The translations under genes were made by a program, and so were the position numbers. Positions 1-11,745 of a DNA stretch of 64,000 bases are shown in pieces. The stretch covers positions 90,759,001-90,823,000 of the forward strand of contig CM073885.1 of NCBI GenBank assembly GCA_037176705.1, read 5' to 3'. This stretch comes from Molossus alvarezi (taxonomy: Eukaryota > Chordata > Mammalia > Chiroptera > Molossidae). Under the pieces are notes generated by a model, which worked only from the letters and a program-made list of their open reading frames with translations, was not told where the DNA came from and did not search any database. Numbering within the stretch: the stretch's first letter is position 1; the number at the start of each line of letters is the position of its first letter.

Positions 1-529
1 TAGGATTAAGTTTTTAGGAATTGTGTGTCTACAAGTGACAGAAACTAGATGTAAGATTGTGCTTGAGGAACTGGTACACTAAACTATTCATTGATCAGGG
101 GCAGATTTGATTTTATACAGGACTCAAAACAGGGTCCAGGGTTCATTGTTGCCACCACATTTGGCTCCATCACACACAGTGCATCCCTGAAGTGCAGTCT
201 CTCCACTTAGGGTTTCAGGTCTCATGTTCTTATACCACAGGCATGCAGGGCAGAGCTTTGTTTGTCCACCTCTTCACACAAGAGCCCTGTGTATTCTGTC
301 TGAGTCCATTAAGGTGAGAGACCCAGTGCCTGAGCCACTCCCTGTGGCAGAGGTAACAGATTTGACTGATGAGGTTTAAGAAACATGTCCAACCTCTGGA
401 GCAGGGTCACTTCTCCAAAGTATAATGTCTGATGTGTAAACTTAAATAAAATGAATCCATTTCTAGAAAGATATAAAAAGCTCAAATTGGCATAAGATGC
501 AATGAAGGGTTATAATTAATTATTTTTAA

Positions 530-736
530 AAAATTTTTTGCCTTTATTGATTTTAGAGAGAGGAAGGAAGAGGGAGGGAGAAACATTGATGAGAGAGAAC
601 ATCAAGTGGGCGCCTCCTGCATGGCCCCCACTGGGGATTGGGCCCACACCTGGGCATATGTCCTGACCAGGGATCGAACCAGCACCCTCTTGGTGCATGG
701 GTTGATGCTCAGCCACTGAACCACACTGGCCAGACA
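530..736 (-). mobile_element. Ves SINE, short-tail class
   Basis: Read on the minus strand, the tRNA-like head starts CTGGCCAGTGTGGTTCAGTGG (A box) with GGTTCGATCCCTGGTCAGG as B box. The body ends in a CT-rich stretch, then ...AAATCAATAAAG. On the + strand this shows as TTTATTGATTTTAGAGAGAG at the left. The TSD is not clear. Confidence 0.88.
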
Positions 737-889
737 GTTCATTAACTATTAAAAATGCATAATATAGGCTCAGATAGCTTTATAAAGCAACTGTAATAAA
801 CTTTTAAAGAACTCTTGGTTCCTATTCAAAGTGTTTCAGAAAATTAAGCATCTGCTGTCCAACTCATTTAACAAGACTAGTGTAATCTT

Positions 890-1090
890 TTTTTAAAACA
901 TATGTTTATTGAAGTTTTAGAGAGAGAAACATTGATGTGAGAGTGAAACGTCGATTGATTGGCTGCCTCCTGCATGCCCCCTGCTAGGTATTCAGGCTGC
1001 AAACCAGGCATGTGCCCCAATCTGGAATTAAACCAGCAACCTTTTGGTGCACAGGACAATACCCAAGCAGTTGAGCCACACCGACCAGGA
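890..1090 (-). mobile_element. Ves SINE with 18-bp TSD
   Basis: Flanked by CAAGACTAGTGTAATCTT (872-889) and CAAGGCTAGTGTAATCTT (1091-1108), which differ at one base. The tRNA-like head is at the right edge (TTGAGCCACACCGACCAGG on +). The B box is degraded (GGTTTAATTCC on -), so the copy is fairly old. Confidence 0.93.
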
Positions 1091-1299
1091 CAAGGCTAGT
1101 GTAATCTTAGTTCTAATACCCAATTAGGAAAATAGAGAAAAATATCATTACAGGCCTCTTTCTCATGTGATGTAGATGCAACAGTTCAAAGTAAAACATC
1201 TACTAAGCAGATACTCTGGCATATTACAAATAGTGCATCATGATCAAGTACAGTTTGATATTCGATATGTTATAAAAAAGTTTGATATTAAAAATATGT

Positions 1300-2440
1300 C
1301 AGAATAATTCATCATACTATTAGATCGTAGGAAGAAAAACAATAAAATAAGTAAGTATCTTAATTGATAACAAGAAAGCATTTGATAAAGTTCAATACCT
1401 ATTTATGAAAAATATGTTAGGATAAAAGTATTAGAAGAATATATTCTTTATTTGGCACATGTTATATACAAAAATTACAGAAATTATATTTTATGGAAAA
1501 AGTACATACTTTGGAACATGAAAAAATTAATAGCTAAACACTTTAAAATAAAGAAAAAACAATGGTAGAATTGGAGTGAAAGAGAGAAAGCTCTCATTAT
1601 TTGCAGCTGAAATGACCATCAATCTTAAAAGAGGAAACTCAAATAACTAACAGGCAAAGAGTTAAGCAAGGTCCTGGATATAAGATCAAGTTTCATAAAT
1701 CAATAGTTTTTCTCTATACTAGGAATAATCAACAAACATTATAATGAGAAAAAAACAGCACAAAGTATTAAATATCAATTAACCTCATTGAGTTTGGACA
1801 AGACTTCCATGGGGAATGTAAAACTCTAATAGAAAAAGCATAATCGATGTGTATAGGAAAAGACAGTCTGTGCTCTTGAGATGATACAATTCAATATCAT
1901 AAAGATGTCAAATCTCTCTAAATTAAGCTTACCCTTAAATTTTCAGTTTGATAAAAATATACTAATTATATTAGAAAAATGTTATGGAAGAATAAAATTC
2001 CAGAAATATGGAAAGTAAAGCAGTTTAATATAAATAAAATATAATGCCAAGTCATAGTAAATTCAAAACAACTTATTGGTACAAGAACAAACAAATAGAC
2101 AAGAGATTGAGTGAAGAGATCAGAAATAAGCTGATATATATGGGAGAATTTTATATATGATTAAGAGTTATATCATGAATCAATGTGGAACATGGATTGA
2201 TTAGTAGAATGTTGCAAAAATTGTCTTGCAATATGGAAGAAAATTAAACTGGTGCCTATATAATACCATGCACAAAGATGTATTTCAAGTAGATGATATA
2301 TTTAAATATGAAAGCTAAACTATAAATTGAATCAAAGAAAATTTAGGAGACTATATTGTAATGGTGAGAGGGGACAAAGCCATCTTAAAATGAATCATAC
2401 ATAGAAAAACTAATTTAATGACATCACTTAATAATGATAA
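1300..2440 (+). mobile_element. Decayed L1M (ORF2 region)
   Basis: Contains L1 reverse-transcriptase-region words such as GAAAGCATTTGATAAAGTTC, GATATAAGATCAAGTTTCAT and AATCAATAGTTTTTCTCTAT, in order, with no open frame left. Placental-wide L1M class. Edges are approximate. Confidence 0.75.
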
Positions 2441-2445
2441 GTTGC

Positions 2446-2580
2446 TTTTCCCATTCATTTTTTTCTTTCTGGCTATGTGTTTTTTTTTTTAAATTCTTGT
2501 CTTGTTATTTCTTCCTATATTTTTTCTGTTTCAAATAGTCACACAGCCTCTGATAGGATTTCTGCTCATTAAAGGGCACT
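2446..2580 (+). repeat. Duplicated segment, copy 1
   Basis: Its 57-bp core (2496-2552) matches 3934-3991 at about 90% in direct orientation, sharing CTTGTCTTGTTATTTCTTCC and CTGTTTCAAATAGT. Weaker similarity extends to both sides. No repeat family recognised. Confidence 0.8.
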
Positions 2581-3300
2581 ATGAACAACATCAATAAACA
2601 TGTGAATAAATGGGTGAAGATTTTTATAATATCTGAAGCCCAATAAGGGACCAATATATACAATACAAGGAGTTTTAAAAAATCAACTAGAGAAAGAAAG
2701 CAGCACCAATAGAAAAATAGGTAAAGAACATGAAGAGTTAACTTTTAGAGGAAGAAACCCCTACTGCCCACCACCCCAAATTGTTTTGTATTGGGTAAAT
2801 GCAAACTAGAGGAATGATGAGATGTCATCTTTCACATATTAAAATGAAAAACATTTGAACCTGGATAATGCCAAGTGTTGATGAGGAGGTTTTCGTGTTT
2901 CGGAAGCCTCACTACTAGTGAGAGTGTAGACTCGTACAGCCCTCCTACTGAGCACTCTGGCACTATTTAATCAAATTAAAACTGATACATAGAGTAACTT
3001 ATCACTTTGGGGTACATATGGCCTCAGAAATTTTCTTATAGGTACTGAGGAGGCATGTAGCAGGTTATTCCCTGTAGAGTTGTTTGTGGGGGCAGCATGT
3101 TGGTAAGATGGGGTACCATCACTGCAACAATGGAGAAGTAGAATATAGTGGACACCAAGAAATGTTCTGCTGCAGGTAGAAACTCTGGAATTGATATGCA
3201 TATAGCAACATGGGTACATCTCAAAAACAAAAAGGGACAAAGTGATATGTTGTATAAATAGTATTTATGTAAATAAAATATGTGTATACACATGCAAACC
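2581..3300 (+). mobile_element. Decayed L1M 3' region
   Basis: Carries ATGCAAACTAGAGGAATGATGAGATG-like text, 'gaacctggataatgccaagtgttgatgagga' and 'gggtacatctcaaaaac', all corresponding to the L1M 3' end. It probably continues the copy at 1300-2440, separated by the segment at 2446-2580. Confidence 0.7.
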
Positions 3301-5190
3301 CAAGATACACATGGGACACATTACCATGGCTTTCTCGGAAAGGATTTCAGTTGTCGGATACAGGGGGAAAGAAAGACATTTGCCAGGAGAAGCAGGGAAC
3401 ATAGTTGCCCTTTCCAGTGAAGGAAGAATAAATCCTGTTGGGCCCCAATGGCAAGTGTCTGCTGTCTCAGTGGTCAAGAAGTCAGAACATCAGCAGTTGA
3501 CTCTAACACAGGGTATGCACGACTACTCTGCACACCGGCCTAAGGCACAGACCGCTGACTTTATTTATGGTTATTATAAAATCGAGAGCCATCCAAGACT
3601 TGGGCCCCCAAAATGTGGAGAAAATGACTAGCTACTTAAGTTTAAGGAGAAGGTTTGGCAAGCATCTGCAGAGTGGATTCTGAAATACTCATAACGGCAC
3701 AGTGAGCCTGAAACTAATTATATTATATGCAGAAGTGTCTCGCTGGCTCTGGTAAAATTACTTCATTGTGATTCTTTCTGTCTCTTTTTTGCTCTTGTTT
3801 CTTTAATATGCCTCTTGCTATCATTTACATTTCTTGGCTCTGTCTTTTCACAGTTTTTTTTTTTCCACCACATCAAATTGCTTTTTCCACTCCTTCCTCC
3901 CCCCTTTCTTTCTATATATTTTTAAAAATTTTTCTTGTCTTGTTATTTCTTCCTACATTTTTCCTGTTTCAAATAGTTAACACAGCCTCCGTCCGCATTT
4001 CTTTCTACTAGGGGACTGATTTTCCTCAGCCTGCACACCTCCCACTCTCTGTTCCTAACGTGACTTAGAAAAAAATGGTAGAAGGGAGTAAACTACTAGG
4101 TTCCTTTATCCTATTTCCATGTACATATTTTAGCAATAGAAAGTAAAGGTTGTGTAAGAGACCAGGACATCAGACAAGTTTATTTCTAAATATACTCCTT
4201 TTACATTTTTTAAAAAAGTGCTGTAGGTTGTTCTTTGGTAATTTCACCGACACAGAAAAAAATAAACGTAACCACCGTATCACCTAACATCATTTTTTGG
4301 CCTTTGAACTTCGGTGAAGTGGATCCTTACCTGGATCCTCAGAAAGGAGGCCCAGGTAAGAAGTTGTGACCTGATTCCTTTTTGGAATTGGTGTAAACAT
4401 TTTGGAGAGTGTGGATAGAAGAAAAATTAACGGACTCTTCACTCCTGGGAGGAATGCCAATAACAAGCCCTTGTGTTTGGAAATCTACCTTCCCATTCCG
4501 TCTCCAACCATTATTTTAGCATTTTCTACAGATTTATAAGGAAGTTACAACCTTTGTCACTGATTGTCATCCTTTTCCTCCAGAGCTGAACAGTCTTCTC
4601 TTGGGGAAAATGATTTATTGTCTATTCTTTCACGATGGAGAACTGGAAGAATGTCCTCTCTGTCTCAGCCTCTGGGACTTAGGGGGCAAGTGGCACCTTG
4701 TATCATACACACTAGTGTGTTGGTAAAGGGTTAACAACCAATGCTCTGAAAAAGACTGTTATAAATTTTAATGACATAGAATAATATAGCATAGAGCTGA
4801 TAAATAATGTGTGATCTCCTTTATCATAAATGTCATATAGCCAATTATATCTCGCAGAATAATTTTTTTCTAAATTCTTGAATCTGATAGACGCAGCCTG
4901 TTTTGTAGGTGATGAAGGAATATGGTTCTGACATGACCGTTGGTTTGCAACTTTGTTTACGGGAACAAGAAGGTGAACCACAAAGATGGATGTCAGAACT
5001 TCTCAAGCTCGTCAGTGGCATGAATGCATCCTCAGCTGAACTGAGTATAGTTTTGGGTACCAGAAGACGACTTCCTTTTTGTGTGCGTGTGCATGTGTGT
5101 GCTGTTCATATGGCAGGCGCAGGTTCCGACGGCAGCAAGAGAGGACAAACCGTAATCCACACAGTGTGTCAGGCCGCTGCTTGAGTCAGT
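3301..5190. other. Single-copy-looking intron DNA
   Basis: Apart from the duplicated segment at 3860-4016 I recognise no element. A 129-codon open frame (3242-3631, +) and a 91-codon frame (4909-5184, +) resemble no family I know. They lack flanking splice or promoter evidence beyond what chance gives. Confidence 0.5.
3860..4016 (+). repeat. Duplicated segment, copy 2
   Basis: Direct-orientation partner of 2446-2580, 1.4 kb downstream. The core shares ATTTTT-CTGTTTCAAATAGT and ACACAGCCTC. Upstream is T-rich. Confidence 0.8.
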
Positions 5191-5194
5191 GTTT

Positions 5195-5690
5195 CTTATA
5201 TCTTACTGGCCAAAGCAAGTCACATGGCCAAGCTCCGAGTCAGAGTGGGAGGGCACGAAAAAACTGATTGGCCATGGCTACAGGAATGGAAATAACTGTT
5301 GGTCATTTTTTTGTGTTCAATCTATGCCCTCAGCCCCATGTGACAGAAAACCCGTAGAGCAATATTAAAATATAAGGACACATAAATGCATTTAACATGG
5401 AGTCCGTGAGCACCTCCATAATCTTAGGCTGCAGGGATGGTGTCTCTGTGATTCCCTTGGCTTTATTCTCTGGGTCATAAATGGTTGCCCACATTCTAGA
5501 TAGCATGTCCTTATAAAACTTGGAACAAAAGCAGAAGGTAGCCGAGGGGTCAGGGCAGTGAGAGAGCATTACTTCTATGCCTCCTCCTCTGATCATAGAG
5601 GGGAAAGCATTCCCAGAAGCCTCTAGTAGACTGACCCTTAAGTGTCTTTGGCCAGAATTCGATCACATGACCTCGCCTAGCACTGAGAGA
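5195..5690 (+). repeat. Possible ancient repeat fragments
   Basis: TTACTGGCCAAAGCAAGTCA followed by CATGGCCAAGC (about 5203-5232), and TGGCCAGAATTCGATCACATGACC (5650-5673), resemble words common in old mammalian repeats. The family is not resolved. Confidence 0.35.
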
Positions 5691-7490
5691 CTGGAATAGC
5701 TATTTTCAGTTTTTTCCCAAGAAAGGCTGAGAATAACTGACAGTGACTGAGAAGTACCATTTGTCACTCAGCTCAAGTTTTAGAGACACAGCAAAGTCTA
5801 GTTTGCACAGCTTGAGTCGTATTATCACCCTTCTGCCAGAGGAGGAGATGCTCCTTCTTTGTACAGTTAGCAGACCAAAGTCGGAGTAGTCACTCCCTCC
5901 ACCTAAAAGCGAAGGCTGTTCCCAGAGAGGAATGGATACAGAATGGCAGAAGCCACCACATCACCAACACTACAGATGTCTTCCATCATGAGGACAGATC
6001 TTTTGAGAAGGTAAAATTCTCTGACCAATTACAGATATCTTCTGCACTGCATTGCTTACTTTTCTGGTACAAGAGTGTACGATTTGAAGTTGTGTTAAGC
6101 TTAATACATTTTACAACCCATAGATGATTTTTCACAAATTTGCCTTGCTAGAATGAACTGTTCCTTTTACTGGATTTTTCTTGGCCCACATGTGTTAGGA
6201 CATTGATTAGGCCTCCGAGGGAGCCTTAGGGTGAACTCGACGCGGTGGTCTGTGTTCCAGGCCGTGCTAGGCTGAGGTGGTAATTCCTCTGACTATCCAC
6301 CAGACTCTGCCTTGTGATACCTATTTCACAGTGACCGTGAACACACTTTTGTAATATTTTTTTGCTGTGTAACTTTTCATCTGAGCGTGATATACATTCC
6401 CAACGGATTCTGCCAGCAACTTGTTTTATTTTCTCTAAAGCCATTTCGCACATGATAGGAAGAAAATAGCTATTGAATTGGTATTAAATAAGGGTTTAGA
6501 GGTAGAGGGTTTCATCTGTCTGTTACTGATTTATATACTCTCCTTGTATTACTTAATATCTAATTATAATAATATGAAGTCTTGTACTTTACTACAGACC
6601 AGGCTGTGCTCTGATGACTTTAGCCACATGATTTATTTGCATGTAGGTAGGACGGTGACAGCAAACAGGAGTCAGCAATAACCATTAAGTCAGTAGGTGA
6701 GCTGAGTATGCCTGACCTGTTCTGCAGGACCTCAGTGGTGTTCTTCCCATGATGCCATCTTGGTGCTGGTGACTGAATGGTGGTAGAGAAAGCACTCTAA
6801 AAACGTTGGTAGGAGGAAATGAGTCATGGGAAGGTGACCCTACATTTCATCCCCAGCAGAGACACACAGACATGCACACAGACAAGGTGTACATTCCAAG
6901 ATGAATAGCCTTTAAAATTCTATCCTTACAACAGAATACAACCCATAGCTTGATCCTTACCCATCTCTAGAACTGCCTGCCTGCCTACCCCCCTTTTTCC
7001 TCTTTCTTTCCTGTGTGTTTGAACAATGGGGCCACAGTGTGGCATATACATGGGACAAGCTGGCTGGCTAGAGAGAGGAAGAGGAGATAGCATATTACTT
7101 CTACGAGAACAGCAGGGCTATGTTCTATTATACAGTGGCTTCTCCACCTTCCTTAATTGCAAAGGGATTACACATTTGTAGTGGGAAATTGGAAAAATGC
7201 AGAGAAGCATAAAATACAATACAGTCTTCCATAATTTCATCCCTAGATATAGCTATCATTAATATTTTGGTGTTTCTCTTCAAGTCCCTTTTTTAATGAA
7301 TGCATTTATTTTTTATTTTATAATCTTTTTCACTTAGTGGACCATTATGGCAAATTTTTCACAACATTAAAGATTGCATTTTTCACCATTCATTCATTGG
7401 AGAACTTCATGTGTTATTGTCATTGGGTATGAAAGATGGCATTGAAGTATATTAAAATGATTCATCTTCATTTATTTCTGGACTTTCGTG
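5691..7490. other. Single-copy-looking intron DNA
   Basis: No recognised element. It includes mild T-rich and A-rich runs only. Short open frames here have no protein resemblance that I recognise. Confidence 0.5.
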
Positions 7491-7499
7491 TCGCTGGTT

Positions 7500-7640
7500 A
7501 TTAAATTCATTCAACAGACACAGTTATGGGGCACTGATTATGGGCCTGGCATGTGCTAGGTGCTGAGGATGTAGCCGTGAACGATGCCGATAGAATCCCT
7601 GCTCCCTGGAAGCTTACACGGAGGGAAACGCTAGCCAGCA
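7500..7640 (-). mobile_element. L2 fragment
   Basis: On + it reads ...GGGCCTGGCATGTGCTAGGTGC, TGAGGATGTAGCCGTGAACGA and CCCTGCTCCCTGGAAGCTTAC, the reverse of the L2 ORF2 end / 3'UTR (tgccaggcactgttctaggcactg..gtgaacaaaacag..ccctgccctcatggagcttac). Confidence 0.8.
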
Positions 7641-8036
7641 TCTCTTCATCTGCCACCTTGAGCCAGGAGGTTTCTTGGCTTAAATGATTAGGAAGGACTT
7701 CCCCCATTAGACAGATATATTCCCATTTCTTTCTGATTGATTTATTTAACTATTTCATATTTAATTCCTTTAGCATATATTTCGGTGAGCTGTAGAGATT
7801 TAAATTTATTTTCCTCCAATATTTTGAAATCCAAAGTCATAGAACATTGTATGTAGTCATTAAATGATAACTCTGTCTCTAATTATTATTAGAAGCAAAA
7901 TAGTTTCTATAGATGTTTTCTGTTGGGAACGACTGCAAATAGTAATTCTTTAGCCAGATTACACAATGTCTGTAGATATGTTACATAAAATATACAGAGT
8001 GGTTTTATATATGCATTTAGAAAGAATTGTATTTTT

Positions 8037-8384
8037 TGTTTTGTTTTGTTTGTTAATAATCCTCCCCAAGAATAATTTTCCATTGAGTTTTAGAAAGAGT
8101 GGGAGGGAGGGAAGGAGAGAGAGAGGGGGAGAGGGAGAGGAAGGGGGAGAGGGAGGGGGAGAGGGAGAGGGAGGGGGAGGGGGAGGGGGAGGGGGAGGGG
8201 GAGAGGGAAAGAAACATCGGTGTAAGAGAGACACATTGATTGGCTACTTCCTGCATGACCCTTACCGGGGCTGGGAATTAAACCTGCAACCCAGGTATGT
8301 GCCCTTGACTGAGAATCAAACCTGCAACCCTTTGGTCCAGTCTGTGGGCCAATGCTCTAACCGCTGAGCCAAACCGGCCAGGGC
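8037..8384 (-). mobile_element. Ves SINE with expanded G-rich internal tract
   Basis: TSD AAGAATTGTATTTTT at 8022-8036 and 8385-8399 (15 of 15). The head on the minus strand reads CCCTGGCCGGTTTGGCTCAG. The CT-rich body, normally about 40 bp, has grown to more than 110 bp of GGGGGA/GGGAGA repeats (8099-8212 on +), making this about 100 bp longer than the other copies. Confidence 0.95.
8099..8212. repeat. GGGGGA/GGGAGA microsatellite inside the Ves
   Basis: Near-pure purine tract on +. Runs of 3-5 G every 6 bases give many possible G-quadruplex frames. It accounts for proline/serine or glycine/glutamate open frames in all phases here, which are not genes. Confidence 0.95.
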
Positions 8385-8764
8385 AAGAATTGTATTTTTA
8401 ATTGTAATTCTTTGAAGCTTACATTGAAATTATCTACCATATATTGGCAGTGGGATCTTATAACTAAAATGAGAAAATTATTCCAGAAATTTAGTGAAAC
8501 AAAATCGCAGACTCCTAAAGTATGTCAATTCACAAAGTAATGAAATGTATTAATAATAGTTAGCTGTGAGTAATATTTGTTTACATTTCAGTAAAGTTCT
8601 CCAAATCAATAAACTGAATCATTTCATAATTAAGGAAGGAAATTATATTCTAAAGTAAGTGTCAAAATAGCCTGCTTTACATAGTTCTGAAGTTAATGAA
8701 AATCCATTCAGTGAATAATGAGGAAATCGGGAAAGGATGATGAAGATGCTCTGGCTATTTATGG

Positions 8765-9125
8765 AGCCTTCATTCAGTGACTGTTTATTGACTATCTCCT
8801 CTGAGCCTGGCCCTGTCCTGGGTACTGGGGTGTAGCACTAAACCAAACACACAGTCCCAGCTCCAGTGAGCTCACTTTTTAATGGTTAGAGAATTCCTGT
8901 ACATATACACAGTGAGCTAACAAACATAAAGATATTTGGGCAGAGACATGAATCAGGTGAAGATGTGTACCCATGGACTAGTAGGTCGAAGAGCATTCTA
9001 ACTGAAGGGAACAGCAAAAACGAAGACCACGAGTCCTACTGTGCTTGGTGCTTGAAGCTTCTGGAGAACTGAGGGGAGAGTGGAGGGTGGTAACTGAGGG
9101 AGGTGAAGTGAGCCAGGATCCTGTG
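8765..9125 (-). mobile_element. L2 fragment, minus strand
   Basis: On +: CTGGCCCTGTCCTGGGTACT, CAGCTCCAGTGAGCTCAC and, further on, AAGGGAACAGCAAAAACGAAG and TGCTTGGTGCTTGAAG. These parallel the L2 order (size-graded similarity to the reverse complement of L2 ORF2 C-terminus). Old and indel-rich. Confidence 0.78.
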
Positions 9126-9689
9126 GTCACCTGTTGATTTTGTGAATGGGCATACTCAGTTTTCCTTGCTTGATCTAAAGTTTTCTAGAGGTGTTAAGGT
9201 CAAGATACTGTGATAAGGCAACTGTGGCACAGAAAATTAGAATTAGGCCCTCAGGGACCTGGAGTTTCTGTGTTGGGGAAGCATGCTTCTCCAGTGTGAG
9301 TAGTCTGCCAAAGTCATCGTAAACATTTCAGTGTTCAGATGTGTCTGGACTGTAACCTCTGCAGGGAAAGGAAATCCTGATTTCTAAAAATAAAAACTGG
9401 TTTTATTTTAAGAGTCAAAGGGGAACAGACCGTCCTGGTATATACAGGTCATTGACATGTTTTAATTGTGGAATTAGAATATGAAGAGAGAATCTCTTTA
9501 AACTCATAGATAGCTAGATGCCAGTTTCTTAAAATGTCTCCAGGGAGATTCTAAAACCTCCATTGAGAAATTGTGAATTTCCTTTTAGTGTTGCTCAGGT
9601 TGGTTTTGTTAAAGAAAAATTATATATACTAGTTAACTAAGTCCTCTATTTTGTGAGGTGGAATAGCCTGCTTTATTGTGACGTACGTA

Positions 9690-11250
9690 TGCACACACTC
9701 AGCACAATATAGCGAACACGTGCTATGTACCAGACTGCTCTCAGCTCTTCCGTTACGATAGTGAATACGGTGGGAAAAGTCTTTGCTCTAGTGGCGCTTA
9801 TATTCTAGTTGGCAGACTGATAATAATTTAAGAAAATAAAGATGGATAACTTCCAGTAGTGATGAATATGGAGAAAAGGAGTTTTCCAGTAGGGGGAGGG
9901 GAACAGGTTCAAAATGCCCGGAGGAAGAACTGTTTGTGATTTACTTCAATAGTTATGGGGCCAGAATGGAGGAAGAGAGGTAGAAGATGAGGCCAGAGGT
10001 AATGGCTGGGGTGTGTCTCTCTTGGGCTCTGGTAACGACTGTAGGATGACTGTTTGGGTGAAGGAAAGCCATCGCAGGGCATTGACCTCATACATGTTTT
10101 CAAAAGATGACTCCAATTTCTGTGTGTCGAGTAGATCTGTGAGGGGGAAGAGTAGCAGCAGGCGGCTTGAGCAGTTATTGAGGTTTGGTTTGGACTGGGG
10201 ATATAGCAGTGGAGATGGTGGCACATTTAGACATGCAGTATATTGTAGTTATACTGTACAGCTAACAGGATTTGTTGATAGATCACATATGAGTTGAGAG
10301 AGAAAGAAAATTCAAAGATGAGCCCTGGCCAGTTTGGCTCAGCGGTTAGAGCGTCGGCCTGCGGTCTGGAGAGACCTGGGTTCGGTTCCCGCTAAGGGCA
10401 CGTACTTCGGTTGCAGTTTGTCCCCGGCCCTGGTTGGTCGTGCCGGTGGCAGCCACTCGATGTGTCCCTTCACATCTATGTTTCTCTCTCTCTCTCCCTT
10501 CCTCTCTCTCCCTCCCACTCTATCTGTACAAAAAAGGAAAAATATCCTCGGGTGAGGATAGATTAAAAAAACACACAAAAAAAACAAAACAAAGATGATT
10601 GCACGGTTTTGGACTTGAACCACGGGATGTGGGTGCCGCTTCTTGAGATGGGGAGCCGTGACGAGCAGTCCGAGGCTGGTGTTAGGAGTCCAGTTGTGGA
10701 CGTGTTACTGTGACCACCTCTCAGATACATCTGTGCAGAGCTGTTCAGTGTCTTTAGATAGATGGGTTTGTGTTTCAGGGGAAAGCTCAATGGCAGAGTT
10801 AGACATTTGTGTCATCCGAGTATAGGAGGTATTGAAAGCCAGGTGACTGGATGATATCCTCTAAGGGAGTGATTATGAATAGAGAAAATAAGCTTTGTAA
10901 AGAATGAGCCCTGAACACCGCAGCATCTATCTAGGAGGTTGGAAAGAAGAGGAAGACTTCGTGAATATGACTGAAAAGTTACAGCCCGTCAAGCAGGAGG
11001 AAAACCAAGTGTGTTGTTGAAAGGAGAGAGTGACCGACTCGTCTATGAGGACTGATGGTCACCGATAGAATCTGGCAATGCAAAGGTCACCGGAAGTCTT
11101 AGCTTGAGAGCAGAGGCTGGGCTTGCCGGAGTCGATTCGAATGAGGGAGTATGCAGCGAACTTGGACAGCTTCTTCTTGCAAGGAGAATGTCTATAAATG
11201 GGACAAGAGAAATGGGGTGGAATTTGGAAGATAATAGATCTGGAGTGTGT
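9690..11250 (-). mobile_element. Long L2 ORF2 remnant, split by a Ves
   Basis: The two parts, 9690-10321 and 10590-11250, rejoin after removing the Ves. On the + strand the text follows the reverse complement of the L2 reverse transcriptase for over 1.2 kb: GGATATAGCAGTGGAGATGG, CTAACAGGATTTGTTGATAG, AGTCCAGTTGTGGACGTGTT, GTCATCCGAGTATAGGAGG, AAAGCCAGGTGACTGGATGA, ATGAGCCCTGAACACCG and AGAGAAATGGGGTGG. In L2 these encode the RT palm and thumb. No open frame survives. Such length is unusual for this ~100-My-old family. Confidence 0.8.
10322..10589 (+). mobile_element. Ves SINE inserted in L2
   Basis: Head CCCTGGCCAGTTTGGCTCAG, B box GGTTCGGTTCC, terminal TATCCTCGGGTGAGGATAGA and an A-rich tail. 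TSD CAAAGATGA at 10313-10321 and 10590-10598. It splits a minus-strand L2, so it postdates it. Low divergence from the other long-class copies suggests a relatively recent insertion. Confidence 0.93.
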
Positions 11251-11495
11251 TGCCGGCAATCTAAATCTTGATTGTTGCTTTTGAAGTTTCGTGATACACG
11301 ATGTTCTGATGCTTAACATGTTCCCATCTCAACGAGTGAATTTTATTTTCTGTGAATTTAGAGTGAGATATCAAATTTCTTTTTCGTTTTCATTTTCTTG
11401 GTTCTCTGTGTTCAACCAACTACAGTTTATTTTCAGTATTGATATAATCAGCGTGGTTCACCATATGAGTAGTAAGGTTTAAATTGTCCTGTTTG

Positions 11496-11745
11496 CCCTG
11501 GTGCGGCTTTGTGGTTAGAGTACAGCCCACTCACCAAAGGGTCATGGGGTTAATACCTGGTCAAGGGCATGTGCCTGGGTTGTAGATTTCATCCCCACCC
11601 CAGTTGGGGCATCTGTGTGAGGCAACCAGTCAATGTGTCTTTCTCACATTGATGTTTCTCTCTCTTCCCCCTTCCCCCTTCCACACTCTCTAAAAATCAA
11701 TGGAAAAAATATTCTCAGGTGAGGATTAACAACAACAACAACAAA
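11496..11745 (+). mobile_element. Ves SINE, old copy
   Basis: Head CCCTGGTGCGGCTTTGTGG is already diverged, followed by GTCAAGGGCATGTGCCTGGG and a tail ending ATTCTCAGGTGAGGATTAAC plus (CAA)n. Only a weak CCTGTTT direct repeat flanks it. Confidence 0.85.

Noticed and set aside
4310..4356. Cryptic exon ending CAGGTAAGAA at 4352-4361
   Set aside because: A good donor-like sequence, but no matching acceptor with a coding frame of known type upstream. Such donors are frequent by chance in 27 kb.
10322..10420. tRNA-like A and B boxes (TGGCTCAGCGG ... GGTTCGGTTCC) here and in the other Ves copies
   Set aside because: They are the heads of SINEs followed by a Ves body, A tail and TSD. No cloverleaf acceptor stem closes, so they are not tRNA genes.
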